From: Opitutaceae bacterium
GTDB lineage: Bacteria; Verrucomicrobiota; Verrucomicrobiia; Opitutales; Opitutaceae
Assembly (NCBI GenBank): GCA_023269585.1
Contig: JAHFTC010000034.1
Location: 1 to 35,225 of the forward strand
Length of the DNA: 35,225 nt
Reading direction: 5' to 3'
Shown here: positions 24,217 to 31,973 of the stretch, one piece after another
How positions within the stretch are numbered: the stretch's first letter is position 1
How the letters are laid out: each line of letters starts with the position of its first letter
Notes under the pieces: model-generated
Database searches by the model: none
What the model was told of the DNA's origin: nothing
The model's input: the letters and a program-made list of their open reading frames with translations, nothing else
Made by a program: the position numbers and the translations under genes

Positions 24217-25359
24217 ATGGTCCCCACCACCACCGAGTCCCCGCCCGCGTCGCTCGACACCGATCTGCCGTCCGAGCTCCGCGCCGCGCTCCCGTTGCTC
24301 GACGTCCTCCACGAGTTCTACGTCATCGCCGACGCCAACCGACGTATTCTCTTTGCCAACCAGGCGTTCTGCCGCGCCGCCGGTGTCGCTTCCGCCGCGG
24401 AGCTGATCGGCCACCGTTTCGGCGAAGCCCTGCACTGCGTCCGCGCGGCCGGCGCGCCCGACGGTTGCGGCTCCAGCCCGTTCTGCCTCGTCTGCGGCGG
24501 CCGGCGCAGCCAGCTCTCCGCCCTCGGCGGCGAAGTCGCCTACGACGAGTGCCGCATCCTGCGCACCGACAGCCAGGCCGTCGACCTGCGCATCCGCGCC
24601 GCACCGTGGGACGCCGGCTCGCACCGCCTCCTCCTCGTCAGCGCGATCGACACCAGCGCCGAGAACCGCCGGCGCGCCCTCGAGCGGCTCTTCTTCCACG
24701 ACGTGCGCAACACCACCGGCGGCATCATCGGTTTCTCCGAGTTCCTCGCCGAACAGGAGGCCGCCGCCGGCGACCCGGAGCGCAAACCGCTCGCCGACAC
24801 CGTCGCCCGCCTCGCCCGCCGACTCCTCGAGGAGATCGATCTCCAGGCCAGCCTCGCCGCCGCCGAAGCCGGCGAGTTGCGCGCCCACGACCAGCTCTGC
24901 GAGCCGCCGGTGTTCTTGGAGACATTACGCGAGCTCTACCGCCACCACTCCGTCGCCCTCGGGCGCACGATCGCCGTGCGCACCGATCCCGAGGCCCCGA
25001 CCATCCGCACCGACGGCGTCATCCTCTCGCGGGTCGTCGGCAACTTCCTCAAGAACGCCCTCGAGGCCACGCGCACCGGCGACACCGTCACGCTCGGCGT
25101 GCGGGCCTTGGACGACTGCATCGAGTTCCACGTCCACAACCCCGGCGAGATCCCGCCCGAGCACCAGCTCCAGATCTTCCAACGTTCGTTTTCGACCAAA
25201 GGGCCCGACCGCGGCCTCGGCACCTTCGGCGCCCACCTCCTCGGCGAGCGGGTCCTCGGCGGCGAGGTCGGCTTCTCCTCCAGCCTCACCGATGGCACCA
25301 TATTTTGGATTCGCCTGCCGCTCGCCCGCGTCGGCCCCGCCGCGGTCCCACCGCAATAA
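24217..25359 (+). CDS. PAS-domain sensor histidine kinase with four-cysteine insert
   Basis: A 380-residue soluble kinase from ATG 24217. The PAS domain at about 25-145 contains C74-x9-C84-G-x4-C90-x2-C93 inside 'HCVRAAGAPDGCGSSPFCLVCGG'. Cys-rich inserts of this kind suggest a metal, Fe-S or redox-sensing PAS domain. The HisKA part follows with phospho-acceptor His161 (LFFHDVRNTTGGIIGFSEF). The ATPase domain has N280 (VVGNFLKNALEATRTG) and a G-rich lid (STKGPDRGLGTFGAHLLGERVLGG). No membrane segment and no receiver domain are present, and there is no response regulator gene in the window, so it is an orphan. It lies 153 nt before the DUF362 gene on the same strand, making the redox genes downstream plausible partners. 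Confidence 0.88.
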   Translation: MVPTTTESPPASLDTDLPSELRAALPLLDVLHEFYVIADANRRILFANQAFCRAAGVASAAELIGHRFGEALHCVRAAGAPDGCGSSPFCLVCGGRRSQLSALGGEVAYDECRILRTDSQAVDLRIRAAPWDAGSHRLLLVSAIDTSAENRRRALERLFFHDVRNTTGGIIGFSEFLAEQEAAAGDPERKPLADTVARLARRLLEEIDLQASLAAAEAGELRAHDQLCEPPVFLETLRELYRHHSVALGRTIAVRTDPEAPTIRTDGVILSRVVGNFLKNALEATRTGDTVTLGVRALDDCIEFHVHNPGEIPPEHQLQIFQRSFSTKGPDRGLGTFGAHLLGERVLGGEVGFSSSLTDGTIFWIRLPLARVGPAAVPPQ

Positions 25360-25512
25360 CCTGCCGTCGCTGCGCACGTCCCCCGGGCTCGAGCGCAATT
25401 TCCGCCGTGCTTTCGCCAACGGATGCGGGGGCGCGCCTCCCGCCCCGGGGTACACTCCGCCAACGTTCCACCCCGGGCCCGCGTCCCGTCTCCCGCGCCT
25501 CCATCCCCTGCC

Positions 25513-26463
25513 ATGAACAATCGTCGCGACTTCCTCAAAACCGGCCTCGCCCTCGGCGCCACGGCCTCCCTGCTCGAACTCGGCGGCCTCTTCGCCGCCG
25601 AGCCGTCCGTCACCGTCACCGCCGGCGCGCCCGGCGCCGCGCCGTCCGGTCCCCGCCCCATCCTCGTCGCCGTGCGCGACGCCGATCGCGTGACCATGCT
25701 CGACAAGGCCCTTGAGGCCCTCGGCGGCATCGCCACCTTCGTGAAGCCCGGCCAGACCGTGCTCATCAAGCCCAACATCGGCTGGGACGCCTCGCCCGAG
25801 CGCGGCGCCAACACCCACCCCGCCATCGTCGCCCGCCTCACCGAGCTCTGCCTCCAAGCCGGCGCCAAGTCCGTCTCCATCTTCGACAACACCTGCGACC
25901 AGTGGCAGCGCGCCTACGCCAACAGCGGCATCGAAGCCGCCGCGCGCGCCGCCGGCGCCAAGCTCATCAACGGCAAGGACGAGTCGCTCTACCGCGAGAC
26001 CGCCATCCCCCGTGGCGTGAAACTCAAGAGCGCCAAAGTCCACCAGCTCGTGCTCGAGTCCGACGTCTTCATCAACGTCCCCGTCCTCAAGCACCACGGC
26101 GGCGCCCAGATGACCGCCGCCATGAAGAACCTCATGGGCTGCGTCTGGGACCGTGGCGTCTATCACAACGTCGACCTGCAGCAGACGATCGCCGACTTCC
26201 TCACCCTGCGGAAGCCCGACCTCAACATCGTCGACGCCTACCACCCGATGGTCCGCAACGGCCCGCGCGGCAAATCCGTCGAGGACTGCGTCGAGATGCG
26301 CGCCCTGCTCGCCTCCGCCGACCCCGTGTTGATCGACGCCGCCGCGGCCAAGCTGCTCAACTACGACCTCGCCAAGGTCCCGCACATCCAGCTCGCGGCC
26401 GACCTCAAGCTCGGCTCGATGGACTTCGCCTCTGCCGACGTCCGCCGGATCAAGCTCAGCTGA
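25513..26463 (+). CDS. Tat-exported DUF362 protein
   Basis: A 316-residue protein beginning MNNRRDFLKTGLALGATASL, a twin-arginine signal that indicates export of a folded, probably cofactor-bearing protein. The DUF362 core follows: KPGQTVLIKPNIGWD, 'NTHPAIVARLTELCLQAGAKSVSIFDNT', 'VFINVPVLKHHGGAQMTAAMKNLMGC', and a C-terminal 'SADPVLIDAAAAKLLNYDL'. No ferredoxin cysteines are present in this version, only isolated Cys. The biochemical function of the family is not established. It is followed 124 nt later by the NapH-NapG-like polyferredoxin, a pairing that suggests a joint redox function. A GTAG hairpin lies in between. The start was set at the Tat leader. Confidence 0.88.
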   Translation: MNNRRDFLKTGLALGATASLLELGGLFAAEPSVTVTAGAPGAAPSGPRPILVAVRDADRVTMLDKALEALGGIATFVKPGQTVLIKPNIGWDASPERGANTHPAIVARLTELCLQAGAKSVSIFDNTCDQWQRAYANSGIEAAARAAGAKLINGKDESLYRETAIPRGVKLKSAKVHQLVLESDVFINVPVLKHHGGAQMTAAMKNLMGCVWDRGVYHNVDLQQTIADFLTLRKPDLNIVDAYHPMVRNGPRGKSVEDCVEMRALLASADPVLIDAAAAKLLNYDLAKVPHIQLAADLKLGSMDFASADVRRIKLS

Positions 26464-26496
26464 GCCCGCCAGCGCTCGGCGCGAAGCGTTTCCTTC

Positions 26497-26523
26497 GTAG
26501 CTGAACGGCGCCGCCGTTCAGCT
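26497..26523 (+). repeat. GTAG-REP hairpin between DUF362 and polyferredoxin genes
   Basis: GTAG at 26497-26500 is followed by CTGAACGGC and GCCGTTCAG arms with a 3-nt loop. Outer sequences GCGCGAAG (26479-26486) and CTTCGCGC (26524-26531) are also complementary, giving a second, longer-range stem. It could attenuate transcription into the next gene, but no T-tract follows. Confidence 0.6.
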
Positions 26524-26587
26524 CTTCGCGCTTCGGCGCCGGCGCCCTCTTTTCTTTCCCGTTCCCCGAGCCTCCCCACTCCGGATC

Positions 26588-28300
26588 ATGCGCCGCCACT
26601 GGCTCAAATACACCCGCGCGACCGTCGCCATCGCCGTTCTTGCGCTCTTCGTCACGGCCTTCGCCGACTTCCGCGGCCTCGTCGACGCCTCGCTCTCGCA
26701 CGCCGTGGCCTCGGTGCAGTTCGTGCCGGCCGCACTCGCGTTCGCGACCGGCGCCTCGGCCATTGTCGCCGTGCTCGCCATCCTCGTGGCGACGCTCGCG
26801 TTCGGCCGCATCTACTGCTCGGTGCTCTGCCCCCTCGGCCTGTTCCAGGACGCCGTCGCGCGCGTCGCCGACTGGATCCGCCGGAAACCGCTCCTGCTCC
26901 GCTACGCCCAGCCCGCGACCTGGGTGCGCCAGAGCTTCCTCTGGGCCACGGCCGCCGGCATCGCCGCCGGCTGGGCCGGCCTCACGCTGACATTGCTCGA
27001 CCCCTACAGCATCTTCGGCCGCTTCGGCTCGATGCTCTTCCGGCCGCTCGCGACCATCGTCAACAACTGGCTCGTCGGCCCCGCCAACGCCGCCGGGATC
27101 GAGGCCCTCTACCGCGTGCCGCCGCAGTGGGCCGCCGTCGGCGCGCTCGCCCTCCCCGCCGCGATGCTCCTGCTCGTCGTCGTGCTCGCCGCGCGCCGCG
27201 GCCGACTCTTCTGCAACACCGTCTGCCCGGTCGGCACGCTGCTCGGCCTGCTCTCCGGTATCGGCGCGTGGCGGCTGGAGCTCGACCAGGAGCGTTGCCG
27301 CAAGTGCGGCGATTGCCTCCGCGCCTGCAAGGCGCAGTGCATCGACCTGCGGGCCGGCACGATCGACGCCTCCCGCTGTGTCGCCTGCTACAACTGCGTG
27401 AGCGCCTGCGACGAGCTCGGCATCCACCACCGGTTCAAATGGAAACCAAAAACCGGAGACCCGCACCCGGACACCGCCCACCGGTCACCGGAAACCGGAC
27501 ACCGGGCACCGGCCACCGGCACCATTCATCCGTCCGCTCCCGAAACCCCAAACCCGAAACTCGAAACCGCACCGTCGCAAGGCGGCGCCTCCCGCCGCGA
27601 GTTCCTTGCCGGCACCGCCACCGCGCTGTTGGCCACCACCGGGGTCGGCGCCTTGCTCGCCGCCACCCCCGCCCCCGCCGCGCCCACGCCCGAACTGCCG
27701 TTCACCCCCGCGCCGGAGCCGGTGCCGCCCGCGCCGTTTGCCCGGCACGCCGTCACCCCGCCGGGCTCGGGCGGCATCGCGCGCTTCCTCGACCGCTGCA
27801 CCGCCTGCCAGCTCTGCGTGAGCGCCTGCCCCACGCACGTCCTCCAGCCCGCGTTTCTCGAATACGGCGTCGCCGGCATCATGAAGCCGCGCCTCGATTT
27901 CAACCACTCGTTCTGCAACTTCGAGTGCACCCGCTGCGCCGACATCTGCCCCGACAGCGCGATCCTTCCGCTCGCGCTCGAGGCGAAGAAGCTCACCCGC
28001 CTCGGCCTCGCGCACATCGACTACCGCAAGTGCGTGGTACCAGTGAACGGCACCGACTGCTCCGCCTGCTCGGAGCACTGCCCCACCCAGGCCGTGAACA
28101 CCGTGCCCTACGCCGGCAACCTCCGCCTGCCGCAGATGCACCCGGAACTGTGCATCGGCTGCGGCGCCTGCGAGTACGCCTGCCCGGTCCGGCCCGAACG
28201 CGCCATCCGGATCACCGCACAAGCCGTCCACAACCAGGCCGAGCAAAAGATCGAGGCCCCCGCCACCGCGCCGCGGCCCAGCGACGAATTCCCGTTCTGA
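26588..28300 (+). CDS. NapH-NapG-like fusion: membrane polyferredoxin joined to a Tat-type four-cluster ferredoxin
   Basis: A 570-residue protein. Residues 1-280 are NapH-like, with about four membrane segments, the two CxxxCP motifs C77/C81 and C209/C213, and two [4Fe-4S] motifs (C237/240/243/247 and C264/267/270/274). A Pro/Thr/His-rich linker (about 285-333) leads into a second twin-arginine signal, SRREFLAGTATALLATTG (335-352). The NapG-like part then carries C404/407/410/414, C443/447/450/454, C482/491/494/498 and C522/525/528/532, four clusters as in NapG. NapG and NapH are normally separate and pass quinol electrons to periplasmic nitrate reductase. No NapA/NapB gene is present here. 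The internal Tat motif within a membrane protein is unusual and suggests that the C-terminal half is exported folded while tethered. The partner is probably the upstream DUF362 protein. Confidence 0.9.
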   Translation: MRRHWLKYTRATVAIAVLALFVTAFADFRGLVDASLSHAVASVQFVPAALAFATGASAIVAVLAILVATLAFGRIYCSVLCPLGLFQDAVARVADWIRRKPLLLRYAQPATWVRQSFLWATAAGIAAGWAGLTLTLLDPYSIFGRFGSMLFRPLATIVNNWLVGPANAAGIEALYRVPPQWAAVGALALPAAMLLLVVVLAARRGRLFCNTVCPVGTLLGLLSGIGAWRLELDQERCRKCGDCLRACKAQCIDLRAGTIDASRCVACYNCVSACDELGIHHRFKWKPKTGDPHPDTAHRSPETGHRAPATGTIHPSAPETPNPKLETAPSQGGASRREFLAGTATALLATTGVGALLAATPAPAAPTPELPFTPAPEPVPPAPFARHAVTPPGSGGIARFLDRCTACQLCVSACPTHVLQPAFLEYGVAGIMKPRLDFNHSFCNFECTRCADICPDSAILPLALEAKKLTRLGLAHIDYRKCVVPVNGTDCSACSEHCPTQAVNTVPYAGNLRLPQMHPELCIGCGACEYACPVRPERAIRITAQAVHNQAEQKIEAPATAPRPSDEFPF

Positions 28301-28699
28301 GCGGTAGCCGATCGGCCGAGTGTCAGAAATGATGGTCGACGTCCCGTCGTAGGGCGGAGGCCGATGCTGATGCCCACCTTGCCAGCGCCGCGCTCGCGGG
28401 TGGTTTGGCCCTCGTCGCTCGGCGCTCGACCTTCGCCGGCCTCACCACCTTTGCCGCCCACCGCGGGCCCGCGGCGCCGCCAAACAGACACCCCCGTCTG
28501 TATCCGCCGGTAAACGCCGATCCGCGCCGCCCTTTCCGCTCTTTCGTTAGGCCCTGCGGTGACGGCGGCTGGTTCCCGACTTTCTTTTCGCGGGGCCGGC
28601 AAAAAGTGTTCGCCGTGCCGAAAACCGCCGCCTAGCCTGCGCCCACATCCCAACCGAGGGCGCCCTTCCTCACAACACGCCCGCCAGCTACCGCTCGTC
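28301..28699. other. Upstream region of the sigma factor gene
   Basis: About 400 nt without a credible gene. The sigma frame is open from 28559, but residues before the GTG at 28700 are Arg/Pro/Ser-rich and unlike a sigma factor. I see no clear promoter. A GTAG near 28353 starts a weak, imperfect hairpin that I do not count as a REP. Confidence 0.5.
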
Positions 28700-29824
28700 G
28701 TGACCCGTTCCATCGTAAAATCGCGTCCGAAGACCAAGGCCCGGTCTGCTGCTCCCGCGTCGCCCACCGCGGCCAAACCCGCCATCGCGCCGCCACCGCC
28801 CGCCAAGCCGGCACCGCCGGTCAGACCGGTGCCGCCGCCCGCCCCCGCGGAAGAGCCGCGCCCGCCGGCCAGCACCCGTGTCGCGCCCGCCGCCGATCGC
28901 GAGGTCCAGCCCGAGCGCAGCACGATCAAGCAGTACCTCGCCGAGATCGGCAAAACCCCGCTGCTCACCCCGGCCGAGGAAGTCGTGTTGGCCAAACGCA
29001 TCAAGCGCGGCGACCGCGCGGCGCGAAACCACATGATCCAGGCGAACCTCCGCCTCGTCGTGAAGATCGCGCACGACTACAAGGATTTCGGCCTCCCGCT
29101 CCTCGACCTCATCAGCGAGGGCAACCTCGGCCTGATCAAGGCCGTCGAACGCTTCGACCCCGCCAAGGGCGGCAAGCTCTCCACCTACGCCGCGTGGTGG
29201 ATCAAGCAGTCGATCAAGCGGGCGCTCGCCAACCAGTCGAAGACGATCCGCCTGCCCGTCCACCTCGTCGACAAGATCTCCAAGATGCGCAAAGTCGCCA
29301 CCGCCCTCACCGAGGAGTTCGGCCGCGAACCCACCGAGGAGGAGATCGCGATCGAGATGCAGATCCCGACCAACAAGATCGCGCACATGAAGTCCGTGAG
29401 CGTGCGCCCGGCCTCGCTCGATGCCCCCATCAACGACGAGGAGGGCGGCAGCCCGTTCGGCGAGATCGTCGGCGACGAAAACGCGATCAGCCCCTACGAC
29501 ACCCTCCGCGAGAAGAACATCCAAGGCGATCTCAAGGACCTGCTCGACTCCCTCGAAGAACGCGAGGCGCGCATCATCAAGCTGCGCTTCGGCATCGAGG
29601 GAAACAACGAGATGACCCTCGAGGAGGTCGGCAAACTCTTCAACGTCACCCGCGAACGCGTCCGCCAGCTGCAGAACCTCGCCATTTCGAAGATGCGCAA
29701 GGCCATGCGCCGAATCGAGACCCAGCGCACCAAAGATGACATCGACGAGGAACGCCGCGTGCGCGAGCGCATGGCCGTCATCCGCGAGTTCATCACGGAA
29801 AAGACCAAGCACACCGACCTCTGA
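28700..29824 (+). CDS. RNA polymerase sigma factor, sigma-70 family (RpoD/SigA type, no region 1.1)
   Basis: A 374-residue protein if started at GTG 28700 (MTRSIVKSRPKTKARSAAP). A Pro/Ala-rich N-terminal stretch of about 70 residues precedes region 1.2 (STIKQYLAEIGKTPLLTPAEE, about 74-104). Region 2 (about 110-183) has the core-binding 'LISEGNLGLIKAVERFDPAKGGKLSTYAAWWIKQSIKRAL'. Region 3 runs from about 184 to 260 and includes 'RLPVHLVDKI'. Region 4 (about 285-340) has 'LRFGIEGNNEMTLEEVGKLFNVTRERVRQLQ'. These patterns match primary or RpoS-like group 2 sigma factors. The acidic region 1.1 of classical RpoD is missing and replaced by the Pro/Ala-rich tail. It is either the housekeeping sigma of this lineage or a group 2 relative. 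The GTG start is uncertain. Confidence 0.87.
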   Translation: MTRSIVKSRPKTKARSAAPASPTAAKPAIAPPPPAKPAPPVRPVPPPAPAEEPRPPASTRVAPAADREVQPERSTIKQYLAEIGKTPLLTPAEEVVLAKRIKRGDRAARNHMIQANLRLVVKIAHDYKDFGLPLLDLISEGNLGLIKAVERFDPAKGGKLSTYAAWWIKQSIKRALANQSKTIRLPVHLVDKISKMRKVATALTEEFGREPTEEEIAIEMQIPTNKIAHMKSVSVRPASLDAPINDEEGGSPFGEIVGDENAISPYDTLREKNIQGDLKDLLDSLEEREARIIKLRFGIEGNNEMTLEEVGKLFNVTRERVRQLQNLAISKMRKAMRRIETQRTKDDIDEERRVRERMAVIREFITEKTKHTDL

Positions 29825-30160
29825 ACCGCCGCTTCGCTCGGGCGTCGAGAGACCGACTGGAACCGCCCCTCATCGCGCGAAGCACGACGGCTCGTTCAAG
29901 AGGTTGGACAATTCACACCTCCGCGGCCGACAGCACCCGCTTCGCGCCGCGCTGTTCGCCACGACGAAAACCCGCGGCACCCCGCGCGGCCTTTCCTCGA
30001 AGTTCACGAAATTGGCGCTTTCCTTGTCCGGCGGCGGCCCCCACTGTCCGGGCCGATCGTCGGTCGAAAAAAGGTTCATCCCCCCACGTGTTCCGCGCGT
30101 GATCAGTCTGGGCCCCACTCTCTGCCGCGTAGATCTCGCCGCTCCGGCGGCAAGTATCGA
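29825..30160. other. Intergenic region
   Basis: 336 nt between the sigma factor gene and the nitronate-monooxygenase-like gene, both on the plus strand. I find no gene, no clear terminator and no convincing promoter here. Open frames in it have no coding character. Confidence 0.5.
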
Positions 30161-31609
30161 ATGCCCACCATGTCCCACCCATTGATCATTCAGGGCGGCA
30201 TGGGCGTCGCCGTCTCCAACTGGCGCCTCGCCCGTTCCGTTTCCCAGCTCGGCCATCTCGGCGTCATTTCCGGCACGCTGCTCGCCGTCGTGTTTGCGCG
30301 CCGGTTGCAAGCCGGCGATCCCGGCGGCCACATGGCCGACGCCATGGCGCATTTCCCCGTGCCCGCGATTGCCGATCGGGTCCGCGCTGCCTTCTACGTG
30401 CCCGGCGGCAAGGCGGACGATACGCCGTTCAAGGCCGTCGCCATGCCCGGCGTGCAACCCTCCCGCGCCCTCGCCGAACTCACCGTCTTGGCCAACTTCG
30501 TCGAGGTCCACCTCGCCAAGCAGGGCCACACCAATCCCGTCGGCATCAATCTGCTCGAGAAGATCCAGGTCGGCACCCTCGCCTCGCTCTACGGTGCGAT
30601 GCTTGCCGGGGTCGACTACGTGCTCATGGGCGCGGGCATCCCCCGCGAAATCCCCGGAGTGCTCGATCGTTTCGCCGCCGGCCAGCCCGCCGAGCTCGGG
30701 ATCGATATCGTCGGCGCGGCCCCCGGAGCCGACAAGACGTTCGCGCGCCTCGCCCCCGCCGATTTCTTCGACGGCAACGCGCCGCAGCTGCGCCGCCCGC
30801 AGTTCCTCGCCATCGTCTCCTCCGCCACCCTGGCCATCACCCTCGCAAAGAAATCCACCGGCAAAGTCGACGGCTTCATCGTCGAAGGTGATCTCGCCGG
30901 CGGCCACAACGCCCCGCCCCGCGGTCCGCTCCAGCTCAGCGCCGAGGGCGAACCCGTCTACGGCCCGCGCGACGTGCCCGACCTCCCGAAGATCGCCGCG
31001 CTCGGCCTGCCCTTCTGGCTCGCCGGCGCGTACGCCGAACCCGAAAAATTCGCCGCCGCCCGCGCCCTCGGCGCCGCCGGTGTGCAGATCGGCACCGCCT
31101 TCGCGTTCTGCGAGGAATCCGCCGTGCGCCCCGAACTGCGCCGCGAGGTCTGCCGCCTCGCCAAGACCGGCCAGGCCCGCGTCTTCACCGACCCGCTGGC
31201 CTCGCCCACCGGCTTCCCCTTCAAGGTCGTCCAGATGGAGAATACACTCTCCACGGTCGAGACCTACACCGCCCGCCCCCGCATCTGCGACCTCGGCTAC
31301 CTGCGCGAAGCCTACGCCCGGGCCGACGGCTCCATCGGCTACCGTTGCGCCGCCGAACCCGCCGAGGATTTCATCCGCAAGCAGGGCGATCCCACCGCCC
31401 CCGCCGGCCGCAAATGTCTGTGCAACGGCCTGCTCGCCACCGCCGGCCTGCCCCAGGTGCGAGCCAACGGCTCCGCCGAGCCCCCGATCCTCACCGCCGG
31501 CAACGACGTGTCGCTCCTCGCCCGTTTCCTCCCCGGCGACGCCGAGAGCTACACCGCCGCCGACGTCGTCCGCTACGTCCTCGGCGCCAGCCCAGCCGCC
31601 CCGGCCTGA
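30161..31609 (+). CDS. Nitronate monooxygenase / 2-nitropropane dioxygenase-like flavoprotein
   Basis: A 482-residue protein. Start options are ATG 30161 (MPTMSHPLI) and ATG 30170. The N-terminus IIQGGMGVAVSNWRLARSVSQLGHLGVISGT is the FMN-barrel signature of the nitronate monooxygenase family. 'GDLAGGHNAP' (about 246-255) and 'LPFWLAGAYAEPEKFAAARALGAAGVQIGTAFAFCEES' are the phosphate-binding and closing strands. The family oxidises nitronates or acts as an FMN-dependent enoyl reductase in lipid and polyketide pathways. At 482 residues it is longer than the usual 320-360. The extra C-terminal part contains a Cys-rich stretch (RKCLCNGLL) and is known from a subset of homologues. The true substrate cannot be told. 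It appears to be monocistronic. Confidence 0.82.
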   Translation: MPTMSHPLIIQGGMGVAVSNWRLARSVSQLGHLGVISGTLLAVVFARRLQAGDPGGHMADAMAHFPVPAIADRVRAAFYVPGGKADDTPFKAVAMPGVQPSRALAELTVLANFVEVHLAKQGHTNPVGINLLEKIQVGTLASLYGAMLAGVDYVLMGAGIPREIPGVLDRFAAGQPAELGIDIVGAAPGADKTFARLAPADFFDGNAPQLRRPQFLAIVSSATLAITLAKKSTGKVDGFIVEGDLAGGHNAPPRGPLQLSAEGEPVYGPRDVPDLPKIAALGLPFWLAGAYAEPEKFAAARALGAAGVQIGTAFAFCEESAVRPELRREVCRLAKTGQARVFTDPLASPTGFPFKVVQMENTLSTVETYTARPRICDLGYLREAYARADGSIGYRCAAEPAEDFIRKQGDPTAPAGRKCLCNGLLATAGLPQVRANGSAEPPILTAGNDVSLLARFLPGDAESYTAADVVRYVLGASPAAPA

Positions 31610-31973
31610 ACGGAGCCGAAGCAGACGAGGGGCAAATGACGCGAGACGAGCGTCGAACCGTCGTTGGCATACGCAGGGGGCACTCGGCCGCACCGGTTTA
31701 TCCTCGGTGCTCCGGCTTTCGTCGCGCATCCGTCGCAGCGGAACGTTTCACGTTCCGCTGCCCGCTTGGGGCGCCTGCGACACAGACGAGCGATGCCCAA
31801 TGCGGCGCCCTCCAGTCGCGGTTCGGGCTTAACGCCCGAAATTCACCGACCCCGAAATCGTCTCAGCGCCAGAGACTCGGGCGACCCCGCGCGCAAACGA
31901 AAGGGCACAAGGAGGGCTTTGGCCCCTGTTTGATCCAGCGCGGTAGAGCCGCGTGCTCCGTAGCGTATCCGGT
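31610..31973. other. Intergenic region between convergent genes, with one strong hairpin
   Basis: 364 nt without a gene. The only structure is the 12-bp hairpin at 31735-31761. Small frames crossing it are shadows with Arg/Pro-rich translations. Confidence 0.5.
31732..31761 (+). repeat. REP-like hairpin with GTCG foot
   Basis: GTCG (31732-31735) precedes arms GCAGCGGAACGT and ACGTTCCGCTGC with a TTC loop (31735-31761, perfect 12 bp). It is a variant of the minus-strand element at 34520-34552, which reads GTAG followed by CAGCGGAACGC-TTC-GCGTT. Confidence 0.5.

Noticed and set aside
24925..26385. 486-codon minus-strand frame
   Set aside because: It is antisense to the kinase and DUF362 genes, with low-complexity Gly/Val/Asp sequence.
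29870..31729. 619-codon minus-strand frame
   Set aside because: It lies opposite the nitronate-monooxygenase-like gene, whose FMN motifs are unmistakable. The frame has shadow composition.
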